IMG/VR virus record: IMGVR_UViG_3300034198_018992
Coordinates: 1-64,000 of that record
DNA from: a virus
Length of the DNA: 64,000 nucleotides
Reading direction: 5' to 3' (one strand)
Shown here: piece after piece, positions 47,616-54,384 of the stretch
How the letters are laid out: each line of letters begins with the position of its first letter
Position numbering within the stretch: position 1 is the first letter of the stretch
Notes under the pieces: generated by a model
Databases searched by the model: none
The model's input: the letters and a program-made list of their open reading frames with translations, nothing else
Told to the model about the DNA's origin: nothing
Program-made: the position numbers and the translations under genes

Positions 47616-47692
47616 TGGAGTCCTGTCACGGTATCGCGCCGTGCAACAACAATTTTGCAGATTGTGGGGTTCAACTTGCTCCCTCACAGGAC
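47616..47692 (-). tRNA. tRNA-Cys(GCA), second copy
   Basis: 77 nt, CCA encoded, U73. Acceptor GTCCTGT/ACAGGAC, stem ACAAT/ATTGT, loop CTGCAAA, T-loop CGCGATA (G55, C56). Confidence 0.88.
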
Positions 47693-47763
47693 ATAATTCG
47701 TTATCGAATTACTATAATTCCTATCTCGTTTTCAAAACGAGCATCCAACTCGATTATTTTCCC
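47693..47763 (-). other. Decayed tRNA-Ser(TGA)-like sequence
   Basis: 5' half resembles tRNA-Ser: GGGAAAATAATCGAGTTGG, anticodon arm CTCGT-TTTGAAA-ACGAG, then a variable-arm hairpin GAATTA/TAATTC. No T-arm or CCA follows before the next tRNA begins. Probably a truncated copy. Confidence 0.4.
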
Positions 47764-47834
47764 ATATTTACATCCTCCGCCGAGGCGGCATCGAGACTGA
47801 AGTAAAAAATCGTTGGAATAAGGTATAAAGAGCA

Positions 47835-48251
47835 TCAAAGAGGATATTGTGTCTCGAATTCAGCTCGGCTCAGCCAGTGCTCGGACTTTCCTAACATAGA
47901 GTCTAGGTTTTTCAGCGGTATGTTAAATTTTTCATGGAAATATGCCCGCTGAGCGTTCGCATCTGACCATGTGACGACATAGTGCGACGCGCCACTATCG
48001 ACGGCCCGCCTAACTAAGAGAGCCAGCGCTCTATCGGCGACTTCCGTTCGTCCGTTAGCAAGATACTTACTGTAAAAGCTCACGCTTCCGATTCTCTTGT
48101 TTGTCGTTACCTCTGTCGCTGTAAGGAAAACCTTTGAAGCGGTTGGCTCGCTAGTTGGATTAACGATTTTTGCAACGGCTTTTGGTAAAAACGGAGCCAA
48201 AAGCGGGGCGACAAAAATAGCAAAGAAGGACTTACGGGAGATTGGTTTCAT
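47835..48251 (-). CDS. Exported hypothetical protein
   Basis: 138 aa. Basic then hydrophobic N-terminus (MKPISRKSFFAIFVAPLLAP) predicts a signal peptide or anchor. The rest has a GASHYVVTWSDANAQRAYF segment, alpha/beta. Leaderless promoter upstream. Confidence 0.75.
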   Translation of the reverse strand: MKPISRKSFFAIFVAPLLAPFLPKAVAKIVNPTSEPTASKVFLTATEVTTNKRIGSVSFYSKYLANGRTEVADRALALLVRRAVDSGASHYVVTWSDANAQRAYFHEKFNIPLKNLDSMLGKSEHWLSRAEFETQYPL

Positions 48252-48257
48252 GCTTTT

Positions 48258-48285
48258 ATGATATCGAAACTTTCTGAGCTGTCAA
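48258..48285 (-). promoter_or_regulatory. Sigma70-like leaderless promoter
   Basis: TTGACA, 16 bases, TATCAT, 6 bases, ATG at 48251. Best overall match of the set. Confidence 0.75.
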
Positions 48286-48539
48286 ACTTTTACTGTGCCC
48301 CTGCGGTAGTCTTCTGGATTCTTTACGCTGTCTGCGTACCAAAATTTGCCGCATCGGTTACACGTCAGTTCTGCCCAATACGAGTTGTCCTGCTCGCACC
48401 AGTTGCCAGTGTCCGCTTTGTAAACTTTATCGAGCGTCGCGTCAGGGTGTGAGCATTTCGCTTGAACCTTGGCAATTATGCTTCTAGCCTCTTCTATCTG
48501 CTTGTTCGCCTTTATGACACTGCGGAGCATGCTTTTCAT
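48282..48539 (-). CDS. Zinc-binding-like protein
   Basis: 85 aa. CSHPDATL and later CNRCGKFWY form a C-x-H ... C-x2-C site as in phage zinc-finger-like proteins; N-terminal helix is charged. Start overlaps the upstream stop. Confidence 0.75.
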   Translation of the reverse strand: MKSMLRSVIKANKQIEEARSIIAKVQAKCSHPDATLDKVYKADTGNWCEQDNSYWAELTCNRCGKFWYADSVKNPEDYRRGTVKV

Positions 48540-48742
48540 AATTCAATCTCGACTCTCGCATCGTTTCTTATGACTCGCATTTCTTCCAGAGTCTTATTCG
48601 TATACCAAGTGACGCGGCCATAGTCGTCAACGAGACAAAACGCGCCACCTTGCTTCAACACAGTCCTATTGAACTGGTCTAAGGCGACCGCCGCGCCTCT
48701 TTCGAGTAGGAACGCGACTTTCTTTTCTTTGATACTAGGCAT
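48536..48742 (-). CDS. Hypothetical protein
   Basis: 68 aa from the ATG at 48742 (MPSIKEKKVAFLL); longer starts run into tRNA-Gln. ATGA overlap with the zinc-binding-like gene. No family recognised. Confidence 0.7.
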   Translation of the reverse strand: MPSIKEKKVAFLLERGAAVALDQFNRTVLKQGGAFCLVDDYGRVTWYTNKTLEEMRVIRNDARVEIEL

Positions 48743-48745
48743 AAT

Positions 48746-48820
48746 TGGAAGCCCCGCAACGACTTGCACGTTGAGTCTGCTGGGTCAGAACCAGATATGT
48801 TTCTATTACACCACAGGGCT
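48746..48820 (-). tRNA. tRNA-Gln(CTG)
   Basis: 75 nt, CCA encoded. Acceptor AGCCCTG/CGGGGCT, anticodon loop TTCTGAC. D-loop AATAGAA, T-loop TGCAAGT. Confidence 0.85.
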
Positions 48821-48824
48821 AAAA

Positions 48825-48843
48825 GCAGCTCATTTTGAGCTGC
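48825..48843. other. Hairpin between tRNAs
   Basis: GCAGCTCA-TTT-TGAGCTGC, perfect 8-bp stem between tRNA-Gln and tRNA-Ser. Possible processing or pausing signal. Confidence 0.4.
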
Positions 48844-48844
48844 G

Positions 48845-48935
48845 TGGCGGTAAGCAGAGAACTCGCATCCCACACCTTTTTTAAGGGTGCCACTAAGTTT
48901 CCAGCTTAGGTCATCACTTTGATGATTTACTTACC
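48845..48935 (-). tRNA. tRNA-Ser(GGA)
   Basis: 91 nt, CCA encoded, G73, long variable arm. Acceptor GGTAAGT/GCTTACC, anticodon arm CTAAG-CTGGAAA-CTTAG, T-loop TGCGAGT. Confidence 0.88.
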
Positions 48936-48938
48936 AAA

Positions 48939-49027
48939 TGGCAGCAGATTGAGGTAGCGCGCCCCACACCCTTTTGGGGTGCCCTTCGCTTTCGAGGCGA
49001 GGCCGAATCTTATTCGGGTAATCTGCT
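48939..49027 (-). tRNA. tRNA-Ser(CGA)
   Basis: 89 nt, CCA encoded, G73, long variable arm. Acceptor AGCAGAT/ATCTGCT, loop CTCGAAA, T-loop CGCGCTA. Confidence 0.88.
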
Positions 49028-49079
49028 AAGCAGCGATACAAATACTAGAAAAAATGTGACGCGACGTGTAAAATCATGT

Positions 49080-49652
49080 ATGAAACAAAAAATCCTTGAT
49101 TGTAAAACCTCCAACCCAACATGGGGGTATAAAAACATAGCGAAATTTTTAGGTTGCGCTTATAGTACTGTCGCTTACTATTTGAATCCTGAAGGTAAAA
49201 AACGAAGCTTCGCACGAACGAGAAAGCATCGGGCGAATTTCAACGGAATTTTGAAACGCAAAAAGGATAATTTCCAATGTATAGCGGGGCGGCGATGCAC
49301 TAAGGCCGGATTAGCGGGCGGACGAAATCGTGCAGCTTCTCTGTTCTCTGCTCAAGAACTTAAAGACAAGCTCTTGTCTCAGCCTATCTGCTATCTTACG
49401 GGACTACCGATAAATCTACTAGAGCCGAAAACCTATGAGCTTGACCATATTCAACCTATTGCGAAAGGAGGAGATAATTCTCTTTCAAATTGCGGCTTGA
49501 CGCTAAAAGCGGTAAATCGCGCAAAATCAGACTCCACATTAGAAGAGTTCGAGGAAATCTGTAAGTTAGTTTTGATACACCGTGGATACTCAGTATCCAA
49601 AATGGCGGAAGCTGTCGGTACTGCCCCGACCTCACCTGTTACAGTGAACTAG
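49080..49652 (+). CDS. HNH homing endonuclease
   Basis: 190 aa from the ATG at 49080. N-terminal helix-turn-helix (NPTWGYKNIAKFLGCAYSTV), then the HNH core CYLTGLPINLLEPKTYELDH, IAKGGDNSLSN. It is on the opposite strand to nearly all genes. The last 17 codons overlap tRNA-Ser(TGA) antisense, so the frame was extended into the tRNA. Homolog of the 50475 gene. Confidence 0.85.
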   Translation: MKQKILDCKTSNPTWGYKNIAKFLGCAYSTVAYYLNPEGKKRSFARTRKHRANFNGILKRKKDNFQCIAGRRCTKAGLAGGRNRAASLFSAQELKDKLLSQPICYLTGLPINLLEPKTYELDHIQPIAKGGDNSLSNCGLTLKAVNRAKSDSTLEEFEEICKLVLIHRGYSVSKMAEAVGTAPTSPVTVN

Positions 49653-49694
49653 TTTTCAAGACTAGCGCGACCAACTTATATTCGCCTAGCTTCC
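49603..49694 (-). tRNA. tRNA-Ser(TGA)
   Basis: 92 nt, CCA encoded, G73, long variable arm. Acceptor GGAAGCT/AGCTTCC, anticodon arm CTAGT-CTTGAAA-ACTAG, T-loop GGCAGTA. Overlapped by the HNH gene on the other strand. Confidence 0.88.
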
Positions 49695-49696
49695 AA

Positions 49697-49771
49697 TGGT
49701 GGACACATTCGGGATTCGCACCCGAAAATCAATTCTGCCAGAATTGCATGATACTATTTCATCAATGGCCC
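49697..49771 (-). tRNA. tRNA-Ala(GGC)
   Basis: 75 nt, CCA encoded. GGGCCAT pairs with ATGTGTCC with one bulged U; G3-U70 kept. Anticodon arm CAATT-CTGGCAG-AATTG. D-loop AATAGTA, T-loop TGCGAAT. Confidence 0.87.
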
Positions 49772-49781
49772 ATATTTACAA

Positions 49782-49857
49782 TGGTTGCGGAAATGGGATT
49801 TGCACCCATGCATGGAGGCTTATGAAACCCCTGACTTAACTACTTGTCTATCCCGCT
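49782..49857 (-). tRNA. tRNA-Met(CAT), A1-A72
   Basis: 76 nt, CCA encoded. 5' AGCGGGA with 3' TTCCGCA leaves an A1-A72 mismatch, initiator-like. Loop TTCATAA, T-loop TGCAAAT. Its first base is shared with the CCA of the next tRNA. Confidence 0.8.
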
Positions 49858-49930
49858 GGTGAGCCGTCACGGTAATTCTCCGTGTTCCTGAGTTTAAGAG
49901 ACTCGTGACTTAATTTTAGTCGAACAGCCC
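49857..49930 (-). tRNA. tRNA-Lys(CTT)
   Basis: 74 nt, CCA encoded. Acceptor GGGCTGT/ACGGCTC, loop CTCTTAA. D-loop AAAATTA (A18, T19) and T-loop AGAATTA (G55, A56): the 19-56 pair is T-A here. Confidence 0.88.
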
Positions 49931-49934
49931 AAAG

Positions 49935-50018
49935 TGGCACACCCTTGCCGTAACGCTCGGCTTAGTCTGATGACTCTCGTTTTGGAGACGAGTTCCAATC
50001 CTTCTTGGGAGAGGGTGT
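49935..50018 (-). tRNA. tRNA-Trp(CCA) with long variable arm
   Basis: 84 nt, CCA encoded, G73. Acceptor ACACCCT/AGGGTGT, anticodon arm CTCGT-CTCCAAA-ACGAG. A 13-nt variable arm with an AGTC/GACT stem is Ser-like and not expected for Trp. T-loop AGCGTTA. Confidence 0.82.
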
Positions 50019-50165
50019 ATGTGTTATATCTTACAGTCTTTCTCGCTAAACGCAAGAAGAAAATTTTCAACGGCTACGCGGTTAGAACTTAAACTTCCGC
50101 TTACTGCGCCCTGATTAAGTTGCTGTCAGGGTGCCGTCCCCTATTGGTTCTCAATAGGGTTGAAA

Positions 50166-50247
50166 TGGCTCCTAGTCTTCGAGTCGCACGAAGCTCGTTA
50201 TTTCACGGTTTAACAGACCGCCGGTTACACTCGTTTCCTTACTAGGA
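50166..50247 (-). tRNA. tRNA-Asn(GTT), first copy
   Basis: 82 nt, CCA encoded, G73. Acceptor TCCTAGT/ACTAGGA, loop CTGTTAA, T-loop TGCGACT. Variable region about 11 nt. Confidence 0.83.
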
Positions 50248-50257
50248 ATCTAAATTC

Positions 50258-50333
50258 TGGTCGCTCCTGTCGTACTTGCAACGACACTTTCGCGGTTTCT
50301 GAGACCACGCTCTCTGCATTGGAGTAAGGAGCG
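50258..50333 (-). tRNA. tRNA-Leu(CAG)
   Basis: 76 nt, CCA encoded. Acceptor CGCTCCT/AGGAGCG, anticodon arm GTGGT-CTCAGAA-ACCGC, T-loop TGCAAGT. Variable loop only 6 nt. Confidence 0.85.
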
Positions 50334-50336
50334 AAA

Positions 50337-50428
50337 TGGTAGTTCTGCTCAGACTTGCACTGAGACCCGGCACCAATCAAGTGCGCCACGTTTATAAGAC
50401 GTGCGATGCTACTTTACATTACAGAACC
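50337..50428 (-). tRNA. tRNA-Ile(TAT) with long variable arm
   Basis: 92 nt, CCA encoded. Acceptor GGTTCTG/CAGAACT, anticodon arm CACGT-CTTATAA-ACGTG gives TAT. A 22-nt variable arm is unusual for Ile. T-loop TGCAAGT. Confidence 0.75.
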
Positions 50429-50474
50429 ATGTATCTAAATTTCCCAAAATTCTTAGCAACGTGTAAACAATCAC

Positions 50475-50969
50475 ATGAAACAAAAAGTCCTTGACTGTAA
50501 ACTACAAAACCCAACTTGGGGTTACAGAAAAATCGCTAAACATCTATCGGTTTCTATTGCTTGTGTTCGATATTATCTTAGCCCAACTGCTAGAGATTAC
50601 GCGTTAAGGAAAGCCAAAGAGTACGATTCTAAAGCCCATCCTTTAAGACGGAAGCTGCAAAGATTTTATGGTAAATTTTTCAGTATGGGCGGAAAATTGA
50701 AAGGGCAGGCGGAACCTGCAATCTCCTTCAAGGATGCGTTAGCGTTTATTGGCGAAAATCCGACCTGCTACCTAACAGGCGAAAAGATTGACTTATTAAA
50801 AGCGGATAGCTACTCACTAGACCATAAAGTACCAAGAAGTAAAGGCGGCGCTTGTGACTTGTCTAATATGGGTTTGACTACCAAAAACGCAAACGTTGCT
50901 AAAAATGATTTGGCGTTAGACGACTTCTTAAAATTGTGCCGTAGTGTTGTGTCTATTCATGGTAATTAG
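50475..50969 (+). CDS. HNH homing endonuclease
   Basis: 164 aa. Same build as the 49080 gene: MKQKVLDCKLQNPTWGY start, helix-turn-helix, then CYLTGEKIDLL, SLDHKVPRSKGGACDLSN. Inserted in the tRNA array on the plus strand. Confidence 0.87.
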   Translation: MKQKVLDCKLQNPTWGYRKIAKHLSVSIACVRYYLSPTARDYALRKAKEYDSKAHPLRRKLQRFYGKFFSMGGKLKGQAEPAISFKDALAFIGENPTCYLTGEKIDLLKADSYSLDHKVPRSKGGACDLSNMGLTTKNANVAKNDLALDDFLKLCRSVVSIHGN

Positions 50970-50992
50970 ACGCGCTATCAACACCGTAATTA

Positions 50993-51184
50993 CTAAAATC
51001 CTGCCAGCGCAAAACCCGCCTCTTTGTGGGGCTGAACTTTTTGTCCCGCTCTGAGCTGTCTGAAAACGTAGTCCAAGTAACCCTCCGAAACTTTAATGTA
51101 AGTCTCGTTATTGTAGTCACAACACAATGAGCGCCGCAGCAGAGATATAGCGTTTCTAATTGAGGACTCTTCTTCGGCTGTCAT
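50993..51184 (-). CDS. Helical hypothetical protein
   Basis: 63 aa, mostly helical (SSIRNAISLLRRSLCC, GYLDYVFRQLRAGQ). Abuts the next gene. Function unknown. Confidence 0.7.
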   Translation of the reverse strand: MTAEEESSIRNAISLLRRSLCCDYNNETYIKVSEGYLDYVFRQLRAGQKVQPHKEAGFALAGF

Positions 51185-51585
51185 TACCAGTTAATATCTA
51201 TGGTATAGTCTCCCGCCTCAATTTTGCCGCGTTTGTGCAAATCATTAGCAACAACCTGAAACGCTGGATAGAAATTGCGCGACCACCACAAATCAATGGC
51301 CCAGTCCTCTTTTCGGCAAGAGCCGTCTTCGGCATTGAGTTCCTGCTTCGGGTCTCTCGCTAACCACTTATCGAATTTGACGCACATCTTTTCGTCGTTG
51401 ACGACTTCCGGTATCTCGTCGTGCGCGTAGTCATCTTCGTCAGTTTCCTCTGGAACTGTGAAGCGAAAAAAGCCTCGGTCGTGACAGCCTCTCTGTTGTT
51501 GAAGCGTGTAAGGCTTGCCGTAAGTCTCTTTGACCAGCTTGTCCCAATCGTTGCAGTCGATTACTTTTTCGGTTCTGATTTTCAT
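51184..51585 (-). CDS. Conserved phage hypothetical protein
   Basis: 133 aa from the ATG at 51585 (MKIRTEKVIDCNDWDKLV). Acidic middle (TDEDDYAHDE), then FDKWLARDP and LWWSRNFYPAFQVVANDLH. Known from other phages but function unknown. Confidence 0.8.
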   Translation of the reverse strand: MKIRTEKVIDCNDWDKLVKETYGKPYTLQQQRGCHDRGFFRFTVPEETDEDDYAHDEIPEVVNDEKMCVKFDKWLARDPKQELNAEDGSCRKEDWAIDLWWSRNFYPAFQVVANDLHKRGKIEAGDYTIDINW

Positions 51586-51592
51586 TTTAGAG

Positions 51593-51663
51593 TGGTGTCC
51601 CCGCACGGTATCGCGCCGCGTTTCTCAGAGTTAGAAGCTCCAGAAGTATCTATTACCGAGGAC
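51593..51663 (-). tRNA. tRNA-Arg(TCT)
   Basis: 71 nt, CCA encoded. Acceptor GTCCTCG/CGGGGAC, loop CTTCTAA, T-loop CGCGATA. The D region is only 14 nt (GTA-ATAGA-TAC), a shortened D-arm. Confidence 0.8.
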
Positions 51664-51696
51664 GTGAATTAAGAATATGGCTTTTTTGACCCAAAG

Positions 51697-52251
51697 TCAA
51701 CAACTCTCTTCGTTCAGCGAGCGTAAAAATGCGCTTTTCGTCTCCACTTGCCGTTCTGTTGGCGGGGTGGCCAGTTGCGATTTTAACGCTCGCTCTCTTT
51801 CGCTCAAAAAGGGGGAACTTTGCAGGGGTTTAATTACGAAATCTCGTCCTACGATACGACGAAAACGCGAAATGCTTCCAGACTTAATCATCTGGAGGGC
51901 TAGACTCTCAAAAGCCTTCGCGAGGACGTTGACACGATGGCTGTATGTGTCGATAAGAGTGACTGCGGCTAATTGCTGAGAGTCTGAGTCTAACGCTCTA
52001 AACTCTCTTCTGAAGAGTTTTTCGTATTGTGGTCGTGTTGATAGTTGCTTTGCGAGAGACTCTTCGTATTCTAAATCGAAAGCCGAAGGTTTTTCATACT
52101 CGCCTGAGCGACCTGAATAATGATGGTGGCACATCCGACAGATGTAATAATCATTTGAGGCGTCCCGCTCGTGCGTCGAGTCTCTCACGATTTGTTCTGT
52201 ATCAGTCTGGCAGTTAAAACAATACCGTCTATCTAACTTAAAGTTGCTCAT
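51697..52251 (-). CDS. Zinc-finger hypothetical protein
   Basis: 184 aa. CFNCQTD and CRMCHHHY (residues 11-45) form a zinc ribbon; the remainder is helical and basic. Lies within the tRNA array. Confidence 0.75.
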   Translation of the reverse strand: MSNFKLDRRYCFNCQTDTEQIVRDSTHERDASNDYYICRMCHHHYSGRSGEYEKPSAFDLEYEESLAKQLSTRPQYEKLFRREFRALDSDSQQLAAVTLIDTYSHRVNVLAKAFESLALQMIKSGSISRFRRIVGRDFVIKPLQSSPFLSERERALKSQLATPPTERQVETKSAFLRSLNEESC

Positions 52252-52255
52252 AAAG

Positions 52256-52330
52256 TGGTCAGGTGCATACGAGTTCCACGTATCCGGCGATTTTCACAGA
52301 ATCGAATGCTGAGTGCTACATCATCACCTG
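52256..52330 (-). tRNA. tRNA with His anticodon (GTG), atypical
   Basis: 75 nt, CCA encoded. Acceptor CAGGTGA/GCACCTG, anticodon arm CGATT-CTGTGAA-AATCG. A73 and no G-1, so His identity is doubtful. D-loop has A18-C19 and T-loop TGGAACT has G56: a C-G 19-56 pair. Confidence 0.78.
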
Positions 52331-52395
52331 ATTCGATAATCATACCCACTTTTCAAGCGGCGGCAAGATTAAACTCCAATTTGAGAAAGAAAAGA

Positions 52396-52470
52396 TGGGG
52401 TCACGTATGGGTTTCGCTCCCATTCTGGAATTTTCACAAAATTCAGTGCGGCTATCACACTCACGTAACC
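52396..52470 (-). tRNA. tRNA-His(GTG)
   Basis: G-1 and C73 are both present, the His identity pair. Acceptor GTTACGT/ACGTGAC, anticodon arm GAATT-TTGTGAA-AATTC, T-loop AGCGAAA. Confidence 0.88.
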
Positions 52471-52480
52471 ATCTAAAAAT

Positions 52481-52562
52481 TGGACGCCAAGGCGGGAGTT
52501 GCACTTGCACCCTTCCCAAGTCTCTCACAGCACAGGGAGATTTGCACCATACCTGCTTGGCT
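52481..52562 (-). other. Degenerate tRNA-like sequence
   Basis: Encoded CCA and a possible acceptor AGCCAAG/CTTGGCG, with two TGCAA-type loops, but no anticodon arm pairs cleanly. Confidence 0.3.
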
Positions 52563-52607
52563 GCGCCCTCGGTGAGACTTGGGTTTGGTTGCAATGGTCG
52601 TAGCGAT

Positions 52608-52682
52608 TGGTGTCCCACCCAAGATTTGCACTCGGAATTATGCGGTCGAAACGCATTGTTATATCTGTTTCACTAATGGGAC
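52608..52682 (-). tRNA. tRNA-Arg(TCG)
   Basis: 75 nt, CCA encoded. Acceptor GTCCCAT/GTGGGAC, anticodon arm ATGCG-TTTCGAC-CGCAT, T-loop TGCAAAT. Confidence 0.87.
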
Positions 52683-52689
52683 AAAATGA

Positions 52690-52770
52690 TGGTCTAGTTG
52701 GGACTTTTACCCCTGTGTTTCGCACGGCAAGCCGCACCCTGATTTTCACAACACCCCTTTGACCATAGGT
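52690..52770 (-). other. Degenerate tRNA-like sequence
   Basis: CCA and a GGGG-TAAAAGT-CCC arm are visible, but no matching 5' acceptor. Probably a decayed tRNA; 5' limit approximate. Confidence 0.25.
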
Positions 52771-52793
52771 GCATCAGTTTTCTTTTTGCAAAA

Positions 52794-52868
52794 TGGAGCC
52801 ACATTAGGGAGACGCACCCTACTATCTAGTTTACGAAACTAGCACATCGCTGACTATGTTTATGCGGC
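52794..52868 (-). tRNA. tRNA-Thr(CGT)
   Basis: 75 nt, CCA encoded. Acceptor GCCGCAT/ATGTGGC, anticodon arm CTAGT-TTCGTAA-ACTAG. D-stem ACAT/ATGT, D-loop AGTCAGCG, T-loop TGCGTCT. Confidence 0.88.
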
Positions 52869-52872
52869 AAAA

Positions 52873-52949
52873 TGGTCGAGAGGGGAGTTCCTATGCCTCA
52901 CCTTCGCCCTCTTGTGAAGGGCTGTTTTTCTAGGATAAACTACTACTCG
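52873..52949 (-). other. Degenerate tRNA-like sequence
   Basis: CCA, a partly paired acceptor CGAGTAG/CCTCTCG and a GCCCT-TCACAAG-AGGGC arm whose loop lacks U33. T-arm not recognisable. Confidence 0.3.
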
Positions 52950-53015
52950 AAAAATTTTCTCCCTACTCCAAGACTTTGTGCCTTTGCAATTTCTCGGCGC
53001 TTGTTTCAAGAGAAC

Positions 53016-53090
53016 TGGTGCTGCCGGAAAGAGTTGCACTTTCATAAACCAGTTTAGGAGACTGGCGCATATCTATTCTGCCACGGCGGC
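53016..53090 (-). tRNA. tRNA-Arg(CCT)
   Basis: 75 nt, CCA encoded. Acceptor GCCGCCG/CGGCAGC with one C-A mismatch, anticodon arm CCAGT-CTCCTAA-ACTGG. D-loop AATAGAT, T-loop TGCAACT. Confidence 0.86.
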
Positions 53091-53143
53091 GTAAAGAACA
53101 GCCCTGAGATTACGCTTTTTTCAAGAGGCGTCAAGGCTCTAAT

Positions 53144-53217
53144 TGGTCGGAAGTGCAAGTGCTGCCCTTGCGAATTTTGGGTGTAGGCCAAATATGATAC
53201 TGTTTCATCAACCTCCG
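53144..53217 (-). tRNA. tRNA-Val(TAC), C33
   Basis: 74 nt, CCA encoded. Acceptor CGGAGGT/ACTTCCG, anticodon arm TTTGG-CCTACAC-CCAAA. Position 33 is C, not U. D-loop AACAGTA, T-loop GGCAGCA. Confidence 0.82.
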
Positions 53218-53223
53218 ATTAAA

Positions 53224-53299
53224 TGGAGTTCACCCCCGAACTTGCATCGGGAACCTCTACCTTCGCAAAGTAGTGCTCTATCTATTGAGCTAGGCGAAC
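53224..53299 (-). tRNA. tRNA-Arg(GCG), first copy
   Basis: 76 nt, CCA encoded. Acceptor GTTCGCC/GGTGAAC, anticodon arm CTACT-TTGCGAA-GGTAG. The D-arm TAGCTC-AATAGATA-GAGCA shows how the usual GG became AG. T-loop TGCAAGT. Confidence 0.9.
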
Positions 53300-53370
53300 A
53301 TAAGCAGTAAGGAGTTCTATTGCCGACGAACATCTCGTGACTCCATTAACGGGTTTTCTGCACTGCAAAA

Positions 53371-53559
53371 TCAGATACCTTGACTTGAACGATACTCGGC
53401 CCACATATCCTCCCAATACTTATCGTTTCCGATTTGGCAAGGCGGGCAGAGCGTCGCAAAGTTGCGCTCTTCGTCCGCGTATTGAGTCATTTGGTGGCGT
53501 CTGGTCGCTCCTCGCTTTTTACAGCACTGACAGCGCCTAAACCATTTCAGGATGTTCAT
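53371..53559 (-). CDS. Zinc-ribbon protein
   Basis: 62 aa from the ATG at 53559 (MNILKWFRRCQCCKKRG). CQCC and CPPC supply four Cys. A longer start would run into tRNA-Ser. Function unknown. Confidence 0.75.
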   Translation of the reverse strand: MNILKWFRRCQCCKKRGATRRHQMTQYADEERNFATLCPPCQIGNDKYWEDMWAEYRSSQGI

Positions 53560-53566
53560 TATTATA

Positions 53567-53658
53567 TGGCGGCTAGCTAACGTCCCGCCCGCTACACCTT
53601 GTTTAAGGGTGCCTTTCAATTAGCAATTGAAGGTGGCCACTCGACCACTTAACTAGCC
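53567..53658 (-). tRNA. tRNA-Ser(GCT)
   Basis: 92 nt, CCA encoded, G73, long variable arm. Acceptor GGCTAGT/GCTAGCC, anticodon arm TTCAA-TTGCTAA-TTGAA, T-loop GGCGGGA. Confidence 0.88.
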
Positions 53659-53663
53659 ATAAA

Positions 53664-53739
53664 TGGTGTTCCTACCAGAACTCGCATCTGGAACAGGGGC
53701 TTCGCAAGCCTCTATGATTTCTGATTTCACCATAGGAAC
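53664..53739 (-). tRNA. tRNA-Arg(GCG), second copy
   Basis: 76 nt, CCA encoded. Acceptor GTTCCTA/TAGGAAC, loop TTGCGAA on a stem with one mismatch. D-loop AATCAGAA, T-loop TGCGAGT. Confidence 0.8.
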
Positions 53740-53744
53740 AAAAT

Positions 53745-53819
53745 TGGTAGCCTATCTCGGTAACGCTCCGAGGTTTACTGATTGAGAATCAGTCGTGCTT
53801 ACTTTTACACTAATAGGCC
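53745..53819 (-). tRNA. tRNA-Glu(CTC)
   Basis: 75 nt, CCA encoded. Acceptor GGCCTAT/ATAGGCT (G1-U72), anticodon arm ACTGA-TTCTCAA-TCAGT. D-loop AAAAGTAA, T-loop AGCGTTA. Confidence 0.88.
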
Positions 53820-53824
53820 ATGTA

Positions 53825-53912
53825 TGGTGGGCTAATCCGGTATTGCGCCGAAATGTGCATTTAAGCAACCAAGGTTACAGCTTGGCCGACCTCTTTAGTC
53901 GTCTATTAACCC
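53825..53912 (-). tRNA. tRNA-Tyr(GTA), first copy
   Basis: 88 nt, CCA encoded, long variable arm. Acceptor GGGTTAA/TTAGCCC, anticodon arm CCAAG-CTGTAAC-CTTGG, T-loop CGCAATA. Confidence 0.88.
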
Positions 53913-53916
53913 AAAT

Positions 53917-53990
53917 TGGTGCTCGACCTCGGACTCAAACCGAGATACGACCTTTTAGAGAGGCTTGCTTTATCATTAAGCTAGCCGAGC
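53917..53990 (-). tRNA. Suppressor tRNA (CTA, reads UAG)
   Basis: 74 nt, CCA encoded. Acceptor GCTCGGC/GTCGAGC, anticodon arm AGCCT-CTCTAAA-AGGTC, so the anticodon is CTA. D-loop AATGATA (G18, A19), T-loop TTTGAGT (U55, U56): it keeps the usual G18-U55 pair and pairs 19-56 as A-U. Amino acid unknown. Confidence 0.8.
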
Positions 53991-54043
53991 AGTTGAGGGC
54001 TTTTTACGGCCCTCGGGGAATTGTTTACTAAGTCTAACGCATT

Positions 54044-54226
54044 TTAATCACCTCCTTCGATTGGGGAGATTGTGATTACTCCGTTCTCAAGCACTATAGA
54101 GACGTTTTTGAACTTTAGCGAGCCTTTTGTGTGCTCATTTTCTGGCGTCTCTTTGGTGGAGAAAGGCGCGTTGCTGACTACGTGGGACACGTAGTATGAC
54201 TGGCCTTTCGCTTTCACGACCCACAT
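54044..54226 (-). CDS. Conserved phage hypothetical protein
   Basis: 60 aa from the ATG at 54226 (MWVVKAKGQSYYVSHV); a GTG at 54271 would add 15 residues. FSTKETPENEHTKGSLKFK is familiar from other phages. Function unknown. Confidence 0.75.
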   Translation of the reverse strand: MWVVKAKGQSYYVSHVVSNAPFSTKETPENEHTKGSLKFKNVSIVLENGVITISPIEGGD

Positions 54227-54309
54227 GGGGATGTTGGGATTCGCGAGGTGTCCTTTGTTGAAGTGGAACACTACTTCTTTGCAGTTTTGTTTTTGCTATG
54301 TATTCATAA

Positions 54310-54384
54310 TGGAGGTTTGTCCACGAATCCAACGTGGCATCTCCCGCTTTGCAGGCGGGCGGATTGACGGTTTCCCAACAAACC
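54310..54384 (-). tRNA. tRNA-Cys(GCA), third copy
   Basis: 75 nt, CCA encoded, U73. Acceptor GGTTTGT/ACAAACC, anticodon arm CCCGC-CTGCAAA-GCGGG. T-loop TTGGATT keeps U55 but has G56; D-loop keeps G18. Confidence 0.87.
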
